From positions 1 through 8,258 of the forward strand of contig SOJY01000255.1 of NCBI GenBank assembly GCA_004376385.1: DNA of 8,258 bases, given 5' to 3'. Source of the stretch: Candidatus Bathyarchaeum sp. GTDB taxonomy: Archaea; Thermoproteota; Bathyarchaeia; Bathyarchaeales; Bathyarchaeaceae. Shown in pieces: positions 1 to 5,797 of this stretch; positions within the stretch are counted from its first letter, which is position 1; each line of letters begins with the position of its first letter. Position numbers and translations under genes: made by a program. The notes under the pieces are model-generated. The model did no database searches. It was given only the letters and a program-made list of their open reading frames with translations, and was not told the DNA's origin.

Positions 1-462
1 GCCATTCAAGATTCCTGCCTTTGACAATCTTTGAATCGCTGACAAGGCTGCTTTGTATGACCCCTTCCCCCTTAACGCGTCGTTCGCTTTTTCTGAACCG
101 TCTATGCTGATGGATGTATAGACATTATACTTCGCTAGATCGTCGAGGATTTCTCCATCAACATAGTATCCATTGGTCAGCAAGCATACCTCAAGTCCTA
201 GGCTCTTCGCGTGAGCGATAAGCGTGAAGACATCTTTCCGTAAAAGTGGTTCTCCGCCTTTCAATCCGAACCATTGAGAGCCGAATTCATAGATTTGGTC
301 AACGAGACGCAATCCCCATTCGGTATCTAATTCATCAGGAGATGGCTTCGTATTTGCGTCTACATTACAATATACACAACTGTAATTACAAGCGCCAGTG
401 GCTCTCCAAGAAGTGATCATAAGGGGGCCCTTCAGTTTTTTCGGGGGACCAGGACATGCCAT
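1..462 (-). CDS. Radical SAM protein, MoaA/PqqE/SPASM-like, partial (C-terminus beyond window)
   Basis: The minus strand is open from an ATG at 462 to the left edge, giving the first 154 residues; the C-terminus lies outside the window. The radical SAM signature is C25-x3-C29-x2-C32 (context ACNYSCVYC), which binds the [4Fe-4S] cluster that cleaves S-adenosylmethionine. Other landmarks are GGEPLLRKD at 69-77 (SAM-binding GGEP), LTNGYY at 95-100 and SISIDG at 118-123. This is the arrangement of MoaA, PqqE, AhbC/AhbD and SPASM-type maturases. No cobalamin-binding domain precedes it, unlike the three radical SAM genes to the right. The start is supported by an in-frame stop two codons upstream, by a TGATC sequence resembling the distal Shine-Dalgarno, and by a TATA-like box near 509-518. 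The exact substrate (cofactor, haem precursor or peptide) cannot be told from this half; an auxiliary-cluster SPASM domain would lie in the missing part. The radical SAM assignment is firm, the subfamily is not. Confidence 0.93.
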   Translation of the reverse strand, partial: MACPGPPKKLKGPLMITSWRATGACNYSCVYCNVDANTKPSPDELDTEWGLRLVDQIYEFGSQWFGLKGGEPLLRKDVFTLIAHAKSLGLEVCLLTNGYYVDGEILDDLAKYNVYTSISIDGSEKANDALRGKGSYKAALSAIQRLSKAGILNG

Positions 463-520
463 TTTAGATCAAATCCATCCAGATTGATAACCTGTTAGTA
501 TAATTGCGATTTAAAAACGA
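463..520 (-). promoter_or_regulatory. Promoter and leader of the left-edge radical SAM gene
   Basis: Read on the minus strand, GTTTTTAAAT (518 down to 509) is a good archaeal TATA-like box. It lies about 50 nt upstream of the ATG at 462, so transcription would start near 485-490 with a leader of about 25 nt. Within the leader, GGATGGA and TGATC could each pair weakly with the 16S rRNA 3' end. No hairpin or operator is obvious. Confidence 0.45.
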
Positions 521-687
521 TTTCATTTTTGCGTGTACATAGAGGGTGCTTAACGCTAGACTCGCTTGGGGGAAATTGAATAATTTTTGAAGGTTTTTGT
601 AAGTCAGCCTCCTTGTCTTTTACGCTTGGACATGAATGAGATTGGCTCCCCCACGCTGTTGTTCGAGATATTGGATTCTACTCTTAT

Positions 688-753
688 CCATCCTGCTCTT
701 TGGAATGGTTCTGCATCGCGTGCGCATCTCGTTCGTTGCACTTGCGCGCGTGA
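688..753 (+). other. Two adjacent potential RNA hairpins, function unknown
   Basis: The first stem-loop pairs CCATCC (688-693) with GGAATGG (702-708), six base pairs with one bulged A and an 8-nt loop. The second pairs CGCGTGCGCA (717-726) with TGCGCGCGTG (743-752) across a 16-nt loop. All ten positions pair, two as G-U wobbles, and T716-A753 adds an eleventh pair. Because wobbles become A-C mismatches on the other strand, the fold favours a plus-strand transcript. It lies upstream of the predicted TATA box of the gene at 840, so it is probably not part of that gene's leader. It could be a small structured RNA or simply a cruciform-forming patch; no known RNA family is recognised. Confidence 0.35.
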
Positions 754-786
754 ATTCGCCATTATACAAAAGTTATTATTTGAGGA

Positions 787-829
787 CTTTTTATGTGTGC
801 TGTACTAATTCGTAATATTATCAACGGAG
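787..829 (+). promoter_or_regulatory. Promoter and ribosome binding site for the gene at 840
   Basis: CTTTTTATG (787-795) is TATA-like and centred about 49 nt upstream of the start codon, matching the spacing at the other promoters in this window. GGAG at 826-829 is a Shine-Dalgarno with a 10-nt gap to the GTG at 840, and is too far (22 nt) from the in-frame ATG at 852, so it decides for the GTG start. Confidence 0.45.
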
Positions 830-839
830 AGCGCTTCAA

Positions 840-2186
840 GTGATTTTGTTGATGACCACCGATCCGCCCAAAGAATCGCCTTGGGGTCTTGGCAGAAGAT
901 TTCCCCCTCTGGGATTAGCTTATGTTGCTGGGGCTCTCGAACAAGCGGGTTTTCAGGTGGAACTACTTGATAATTATCTCCTAAAAAAGCCGATCGAAGA
1001 TGTTAAACAAGAAGTCAAAAGACTTGCGCCAGAAATGTTGGGTATGACCTGTGGGTCTGTAACCTATCGACGGTGCATTGAAACGGCTAAGGCAGTTAAA
1101 GAGGTTCTTCCTGCCTGTAAGGTGGTGGTCGGTGGATGGCATCCTTCGTACCTGCCTGAAAGCATGTTACAGCATCCAGCGATAGATTATGTGGTCATGG
1201 GAGAAGGCGAACGTGCAATTGTGGAGCTTGCAAAAAGCATTACGAAAGGTGAAGACGATTCAGCTATTGCTAAGATTTCAGGTCTTGCTTACAGGCGTGG
1301 AGAAAAAATTACAAAAAACGCTCCAACATTCATCAGTGATCTGGATCAGGTTCCTTTTCCAGCAAGACATTTACTGCCCATGCACCTTTATTCGAGAGAG
1401 ATGGAGTATCTGAGCGTTAAGCCCGTAGATACAATGAACGTAATACGGGGTTGCCCATACAATTGTGCATTTTGCGAGACTAAGAAACTGTGGGGATCAA
1501 AATGTCGCGCCTTTAGTCCTTCTCGTGTTGTAGAAGAACTTAATCATTTAGTCAGTGACTATGGCACAAAAGGAATCTATTTTGTAGGTGACAATTTCAC
1601 GATTCACAAAAAAAGAACAATAGAATTATGTAGAGAAATAAAAAAGTCTAAACTAGATCTTGAGTGGGTTTGCGATACTCGAGTTGACCTGATTTCGCGA
1701 GAGCTGCTTAAAGAAATGAAGGCTGCTGGATGCCGGACTATATGGTTTGGAGTGGAATCAGGTTCTTCTCGCATTCTAAAAAAGATCAATAAACAAATTT
1801 CCCTTCAACAAGCTCTCGACGCATTTAAGCTCTGTAGGGAAGAAGAAATCAGGACCGCCAGTTCTTTTATGTTAGGATTACCTGGAGAAACAGTCAAAGA
1901 CATGGAAACTTCGTTTAAGTTTGCAAGGAAGTTAGATCCTGATTGGGTTCGGTTTAATATCTTCGTAGGGTATCCGGGTAGTGATCTATATGATGAAATT
2001 ATGGCAAAGGGTCTCTACGATCGTGTCGAAGATTTTGTAACCTACGTCAAGACCGACGATTTCAATTATGAAATGGTATCTAAGATTCAGAAGCGATTTC
2101 ACAAAAAATTTAACAGATCGCCGAAGCGGATACTTCGGACAATTAGACGAGACGGCTTTTTAAACGTCTTACGAAGGAACCTCTAA
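840..2186 (+). CDS. Cobalamin-binding radical SAM protein, BchE-like (paralogue 1)
   Basis: This 448-residue protein has the class B radical SAM layout. An N-terminal Rossmann-like cobalamin-binding domain (about 1-140) carries the family markers DPP at 8-10, PPLGLAYVAG around 22-31 and GGWHPS at 98-103. A linker with DLDQVPFPARH (167-177) leads to the radical SAM domain: cluster ligands C205-x3-C209-x2-C212, an acidic GDNFT segment, GVESGSS (304-310), LGLPGET (345-351) and a GYPGSDLY motif near the end. The DxHxxG lower-ligand motif of methionine synthase is absent, as is usual in this family. Such enzymes catalyse methylations or difficult cyclisations and rearrangements on lipids, tetrapyrroles, peptides or antibiotics; the substrate here is unknown. 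A GTG start is chosen because GGAG lies 10 nt upstream and because the first beta strand (MILLMTTDPP) then starts as in relatives. The gene stands alone and converges on the next gene with 60 bp between stop codons. Confidence 0.93.
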   Translation: MILLMTTDPPKESPWGLGRRFPPLGLAYVAGALEQAGFQVELLDNYLLKKPIEDVKQEVKRLAPEMLGMTCGSVTYRRCIETAKAVKEVLPACKVVVGGWHPSYLPESMLQHPAIDYVVMGEGERAIVELAKSITKGEDDSAIAKISGLAYRRGEKITKNAPTFISDLDQVPFPARHLLPMHLYSREMEYLSVKPVDTMNVIRGCPYNCAFCETKKLWGSKCRAFSPSRVVEELNHLVSDYGTKGIYFVGDNFTIHKKRTIELCREIKKSKLDLEWVCDTRVDLISRELLKEMKAAGCRTIWFGVESGSSRILKKINKQISLQQALDAFKLCREEEIRTASSFMLGLPGETVKDMETSFKFARKLDPDWVRFNIFVGYPGSDLYDEIMAKGLYDRVEDFVTYVKTDDFNYEMVSKIQKRFHKKFNRSPKRILRTIRRDGFLNVLRRNL

Positions 2187-2246
2187 CCTTTATCGCCACG
2201 TGTGATAGCGTGAATGTTTTAGCTAGATGCTTGCACGGTTTGCATT

Positions 2247-3737
2247 CTAGTAACTCACTTCAGTCTCTAATTTAGTCCTCTTTTTTCCCAATAAAGCCTT
2301 TAATATGCTCATTGCTTTCTTAGGGTCTCGAATGGCTTTTACTATTTTATTACGAGTAATCGTTTGATTTACCACATTTGCTTGCAAACATAATTCACGT
2401 ACATCTTCTGCCGTGAATTCTGCAGTTTCAATTAGAGGTTCAGCGCGCGCTAAGGCTTCATCACTGAAATCTTCCCTTAAGAAACCGCCGCGCTTAGCCT
2501 GTTCATAAAGTTCTGTTCCATATAGAGGAGTAGCTATGCTGAAGTGGAAATTTTCAGCTCCTAATTTTCTCAATTTATAGGCATATCTTATGGTTTCTTT
2601 CATGTCCTCTTTTGTTTCGCCTACAAGTCCAAGTATAAAGAAAATTCCTACTTTAATTCCCACCTTTTTAGCTAAAACAACCGCTTTTTCAACATCTTGC
2701 AAGTTCAGGTTCTTTTTAATGATTTGACTCACAACACGTTGGACGCCCGACTCGGGAGCAAAACGTATTCCCCTGCAGCCAGACGCCTTCATTTTTTTCA
2801 AAAGTTCTTCGTCAATAGTATCCGCTCTAACGCCGGTTGGAACATACCATTCAATGTCTAAGCCCCTTTCCATGATCAAATCGCAAATATTTTCTGCCCT
2901 TTTCTTGATTAGCGTCATGTTGTCATCAAAGAAGTCAATCTGTTTAATGGAGTAGGTGCGAACTAGATGTTCTATCTCATCAACCACATTCTCAGGGCTT
3001 CTACCGCGCCAAGTTTTTCCCATAACAATATGATTAGAACAAAAAATGCACTCGTGCGGACAGCCTCGGCTGGTCATCATTATTGCGTAACGTTTGGTTA
3101 TTTCTCCTCTTATGGGGTTTTCTTTGTTAGCATCAAAGTATATTTCCATAGGAAGCAAGTGTCTTGCCGGAAAGGGTAGAGCATCCAAATCTTGAATCTC
3201 CTGCCTTGGAGGAGTAATAATGTTCTTCCCATTTTTGATAAAGCCAATTCCTTCTATTTTCTTTAGGTCCTCAGTTATGTCTTGCTCCAGTGCACCAACT
3301 AACTCAAACATAGTGTATTCTGCTTCGCCTCTTACAACAAAATCAATGTTCGGGTGTGAAAGACAATCCACAGGTCTTGCAGAGGGATGCAGTCCGTCTA
3401 AAACGGTGATGATGTCTTTGTCAACGCTTTTTACTACAGATGCCACCTCAAATGCGGCTTTGGACCAGCCGGAAAATGGAATGTTAATTCCAACGATGTC
3501 TGGTGACCACCGTTTTATCCTGTTGGTTATCTCTTTGTTTGTTAACCCTACCCGATAATTAGTTTCATCTATTTGCTCAAGATTCCTCCAACCCTCTGTC
3601 GGAGAGTCTATAATACTTACCTCATTCTGCCTTTCTAACACTGCTGCGACATACGTTATTCCTATCGGTGGATATACTACTGGTTTTCCCCACCCTTTTG
3701 GGTGGATACGTGGTGGATTAATCAAACAAACACGCAT
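2247..3737 (-). CDS. Cobalamin-binding radical SAM protein, BchE-like (paralogue 2)
   Basis: The 496-residue protein starts MRVCLINPP, a typical first strand of the B12-binding domain. That domain (about 1-150) includes YPPIGITYVAAVLE (22-35), a longer loop at about 45-68 than in the other two paralogues, and GLHPS (115-119). After a LDALPFPARHLLPM linker comes the radical SAM domain with C226-x3-C230-x2-C233 (RGCPHECIFC), DDNMT, APESG (327-331) and LGLVGET (369-375), then TPLYGTELY. Two motifs differ from the neighbours: APESG replaces GVESGS, and valine replaces proline in the LPGET-type motif. All cluster ligands are intact. I chose the ATG at 3737 over a GTG at 3761: a GTGAG Shine-Dalgarno-like sequence lies 7 nt before it, the GTG has none, and the eight extra residues do not belong to the fold. 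It is transcribed convergently with paralogue 1 and divergently from paralogue 3. The substrate is unknown. Confidence 0.92.
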   Translation of the reverse strand: MRVCLINPPRIHPKGWGKPVVYPPIGITYVAAVLERQNEVSIIDSPTEGWRNLEQIDETNYRVGLTNKEITNRIKRWSPDIVGINIPFSGWSKAAFEVASVVKSVDKDIITVLDGLHPSARPVDCLSHPNIDFVVRGEAEYTMFELVGALEQDITEDLKKIEGIGFIKNGKNIITPPRQEIQDLDALPFPARHLLPMEIYFDANKENPIRGEITKRYAIMMTSRGCPHECIFCSNHIVMGKTWRGRSPENVVDEIEHLVRTYSIKQIDFFDDNMTLIKKRAENICDLIMERGLDIEWYVPTGVRADTIDEELLKKMKASGCRGIRFAPESGVQRVVSQIIKKNLNLQDVEKAVVLAKKVGIKVGIFFILGLVGETKEDMKETIRYAYKLRKLGAENFHFSIATPLYGTELYEQAKRGGFLREDFSDEALARAEPLIETAEFTAEDVRELCLQANVVNQTITRNKIVKAIRDPKKAMSILKALLGKKRTKLETEVSY

Positions 3738-3983
3738 TTTTTTACTCACTACACATGGCACACAAGTTTAGCTCTATGGATCTACTTGCTTCAAGCGAAT
3801 CTAAACAATAGTGGCTATCCTTTGGAAACCTAAAAACGTTTGGAAAAACCATAGTTCACTGTTCGATTCCAAAATAGATTTTAATGTACATACTTTTTTG
3901 CATGTGGAAACAAGATTATGTAAAACATATTAAGCATGTGTGGTTCTTGTAATTCTGGAAAGTATAACATTTAGGCGAGAACT
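3738..3983. promoter_or_regulatory. Divergent promoter region between paralogues 2 and 3
   Basis: This 246-bp region must hold the promoters of both divergent radical SAM genes. For the plus-strand gene, ACATATTAA (3925-3933) is a plausible TATA box about 55 nt before the ATG, and GGCGAG (3974-3979) is a weak, close Shine-Dalgarno. For the minus-strand gene, GTGAG (3749 down to 3745) is a ribosome-binding candidate, but no convincing TATA box is seen at the usual distance. Short direct repeats are present: TTTGGAAA at 3821-3828 and 3839-3846, and GCATGTG at 3900-3906 and 3934-3940. The second pair flanks the putative TATA box and could be a regulator site. Confidence 0.4.
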
Positions 3984-5378
3984 ATGCGGCCTCGTGTGAC
4001 CCTCGTGAACCCCCCCTACCCAATTAATCCACACCAGCACATGCCCTTTCCTCAATTAGGTTTAGGGTATTTAGCTGCTGTATTAGAAGAGAATCAATAC
4101 GAAGTTGACGTGATTGATTGCCAAGCTCTCTACATCAATTATGATGAGTTTAAACGCGAAATTAGTAAACGACAACCAGACATTGTTGGACTGACTTCAA
4201 TTACTCTCACGTACAAATCTGCATTGCACCTAGCAAAAATAGTCAAAGAATTGCATCCAAACTGCCTAACCGTTCTTGGCGGTCCTCACGCAACATTTTG
4301 GGATGAAGAAGCACTGCAAGAATGTCCGCACTTGGATGTTGTTGTGAGGAAGGAGGGTGAATACACACTGCTGGAGCTTGTGCAAAGGCTAGAGGCAGGC
4401 AAAAGTTTTCACGATGTGCAAGGGATAACCTGCAGAAAAGATGGAAAAATTGTTGTGAATCCAGACCGACCTTACATCGAAAATCTTGATGAACTACCTT
4501 ACCCCGCCCGTCATCTTTGGCCTCTTGAAAGTCTTCGAAAAGTCGAGGATGTGTTCTATTTAACGACAAGTCGTGGCTGCACCTCTTGGTGTGAGTTCTG
4601 CGAGGCGGTTAGAATGTTTGGCCGAAGATTTCGAATGAGAAGTCCAAAAAATGTTGTAGACGAAATTGAGTATCTTTACAAAACTTATGATGCGACCCAG
4701 TTCACATTCTGTGATGATGCTTTCACTGTGGATAAATCGAGAATAGAAGAATTATGTGCGGAAATTCTAAAACGAAATTTGAAGATAATCTGGAATTGCG
4801 GAACCCGTGTGGACATGGTTACTAAAGAGCTGCTCATTAAAATGAAAGAGGCAGGTTGCGTCTCCGTGTGGTTTGGAGTTGAGTCTGGGTCACAAGAAGT
4901 TTTAGATGAGATGCAGAAAGGAATTTCCACTGACCAAACAGTTAGAACCGTTGGTTTGGTAAGAGAGCTTGGGCTACAGCCAGTTCCGAATGTACTTCTC
5001 GGGTTCCCGGGTGAAACCAAGGAGACCGCTTGGAAGACCATAAAGTTTGTTGAAAAATTATGTCCTGATACTATAGCTTTTTTTAATATTGCCACTCCTC
5101 TCCCAGGGACGCCCTTGTATGATCGTGTCAAAGAGAATGGATGGTTGAGAATAACTGACTTTAATTTATATGATTGTAATACGCCCATCTTTGAAACGCC
5201 AACATTGAGTATGAAAGAGCTAGAAGAACTCTATGAAAAAGCGTTTCAACGATTTTACTTACGTCCTACCTATATTCTCCGTATGTGGGCTAAAGGTTGG
5301 ACATATGGTCTTTCTGCAACGAGAAATGCGTTTAGGTATCTACTTAGAGCAATAAAATTCACCCTTCGTAATCTCTAA
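3984..5378 (+). CDS. Cobalamin-binding radical SAM protein, BchE-like (paralogue 3)
   Basis: The 464-residue protein begins MRPRVTLVNPPYP and has a B12-binding domain (about 1-145) with PQLGLGYLAAVLEE and GGPHAT (99-104), the commonest form of that family motif. The linker NLDELPYPARHLWP leads into the radical SAM domain with C199-x3-C203-x2-C206 (RGCTSWCEFC), CDDAFTVD, GVESGS (298-303), LGFPGET (339-345) and TPLPGTPLYDRV. The C-terminus is basic and aromatic (RFYLRPTYILRMW), as often seen in BchE-like and methyltransferase-like members. DxHxxG is lacking, so cobalamin is expected to bind without a histidine ligand. Of the three paralogues this is closest to the family consensus. Archaeal relatives include enzymes that alter membrane lipids (the GDGT ring synthases Grs are cobalamin-type radical SAM proteins), but nothing here assigns it to that role. 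The gene is monocistronic, followed by a T-rich region. Confidence 0.93.
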   Translation: MRPRVTLVNPPYPINPHQHMPFPQLGLGYLAAVLEENQYEVDVIDCQALYINYDEFKREISKRQPDIVGLTSITLTYKSALHLAKIVKELHPNCLTVLGGPHATFWDEEALQECPHLDVVVRKEGEYTLLELVQRLEAGKSFHDVQGITCRKDGKIVVNPDRPYIENLDELPYPARHLWPLESLRKVEDVFYLTTSRGCTSWCEFCEAVRMFGRRFRMRSPKNVVDEIEYLYKTYDATQFTFCDDAFTVDKSRIEELCAEILKRNLKIIWNCGTRVDMVTKELLIKMKEAGCVSVWFGVESGSQEVLDEMQKGISTDQTVRTVGLVRELGLQPVPNVLLGFPGETKETAWKTIKFVEKLCPDTIAFFNIATPLPGTPLYDRVKENGWLRITDFNLYDCNTPIFETPTLSMKELEELYEKAFQRFYLRPTYILRMWAKGWTYGLSATRNAFRYLLRAIKFTLRNL

Positions 5379-5448
5379 TTTGTTCCAAGCAAAAATTTCT
5401 TAAGAGGATGATTTAGTGTTAACCAGCAAAAACCTACGTACTGCAACC

Positions 5449-5484
5449 TTTTTGTTTTGTACATGTGTATATATTGTGTTTTTC
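5449..5484 (+). terminator. T-rich termination region after paralogue 3
   Basis: About 70 nt after the stop codon, TTTTTGTTTTGT (5449-5460) and a second T run (5479-5483) form the kind of pyrimidine-rich tract at which archaeal RNA polymerase terminates without needing a hairpin. No strong stem precedes it. Confidence 0.35.
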
Positions 5485-5540
5485 TGAAACTTTCGAAGCC
5501 TAGACACACGTTCTAGTAAATATTTTCTGAAACGCTTCGG
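5480..5540 (+). repeat. Imperfect direct repeat, TTTTCTGAAAC core
   Basis: TTTTCTGAAAC occurs exactly at 5480-5490 and 5523-5533, 43 bp apart. Similarity continues into TTCGAAG versus CTTCGGAG after a one-base offset, so each copy spans roughly 18-20 bp. It lies some 200-260 bp upstream of the TATA box of the fusion gene and could be a regulator-binding pair or a chance duplication. Confidence 0.35.
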
Positions 5541-5736
5541 AGTGAATGTTTTACTTCTTTATGGTTCATGTATGGTTTTTGATTTCTCTGAGTCAATCAA
5601 CATCCAGATTGAACCGAATCATGCTTCTGAATGGATAACACGCCTAATTGTGGACTTTTCATCCTCTCAAATAAACCATAAAATACGCCCTATTGTCTGC
5701 AAACATATTTGTAAATTTCAACATGGCGTATGTCCA

Positions 5737-5789
5737 AAAGCTTAAATATTTATGTTCCAAGAAAGCTAGCCCACATAAACATAAGAGGT
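5737..5789 (+). promoter_or_regulatory. Promoter and Shine-Dalgarno of the RnfD-ferredoxin-FrhB fusion
   Basis: TTAAATATTTAT (5742-5753), preceded by a purine-rich AAAAGC that could serve as a BRE, is the best TATA box in the window. It predicts a transcript start near 5770-5780. GAGGT (5785-5789) is a strong Shine-Dalgarno with an 8-nt gap to the ATG at 5798. Together they place the start at 5798, not at the TTG at 5693 or the ATG at 5723, which lie upstream of the promoter. Confidence 0.7.
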
Positions 5790-5797
5790 TACGGAAA

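Larger units (their letters stand above)
463..839. other. Intergenic region between divergent radical SAM genes; no convincing gene
   Basis: This 377-bp spacer separates two divergent genes. Its left part is the minus-strand promoter and its right end is the plus-strand promoter. A plus-strand reading frame of 73 codons from a TTG at 587 to 808 is open, but its product has no recognisable motif, an atypical composition, and overlaps a GC-rich hairpin; I do not call it a gene. The middle (about 640-760) is distinctly more GC-rich than the flanks and holds two adjacent potential stem-loops, described separately. I see no tRNA, CRISPR or mobile-element sequence. Confidence 0.6.
5379..5797. other. 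Intergenic region; no convincing gene
   Basis: This 419-bp spacer holds a T-rich termination region for the upstream gene, an imperfect direct repeat and the promoter of the downstream fusion gene. A 67-codon reading frame from a GTG at 5542 to 5745 is open, but its product (MNVLLLYGS...) shows no family motif and runs across the promoter of the next gene; I do not call it. No RNA gene or mobile element is seen. Confidence 0.6.

Noticed and set aside
587..808. 73-codon plus-strand frame starting with TTG (product MKVFVSQPP...)
   Set aside because: The first residues faintly recall a B12-binding domain start, but the rest has no motif of that family, no homologous stretch to the neighbours, and overlaps a GC-rich hairpin and the next gene's TATA box.
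463..839. Cobalamin riboswitch or tRNA in the leader of the first B12-dependent gene
   Set aside because: No B12-box-like sequence, cloverleaf or T-loop consensus could be found; the hairpins there do not resemble either.
4685..5188. 167-codon minus-strand frame inside paralogue 3
   Set aside because: It is the antisense shadow of a strongly conserved radical SAM domain; the plus-strand product carries all the motifs.
840..5378. Specific assignment of the three radical SAM genes as bchE, hpnJ or grsA/grsB
   Set aside because: Shared motifs define only the superfamily; no substrate-specific residue or neighbouring pathway gene supports a symbol.
840..5378. Operon of cobalamin-radical SAM genes
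   Set aside because: The genes alternate in strand (+, -, +) with convergent and divergent junctions, so they cannot be co-transcribed.
2210..5553. 12-bp word GTGAATGTTTTA at 2210-2221 and again at 5542-5553
   Set aside because: A 12-bp match in an AT-rich 8-kb window is expected by chance, and the flanks do not match.
5542..5745. 67-codon frame starting with GTG (product MNVLLLYGS...)
   Set aside because: No Shine-Dalgarno at a usable distance, no recognisable domain, and it runs into the fusion gene's promoter.
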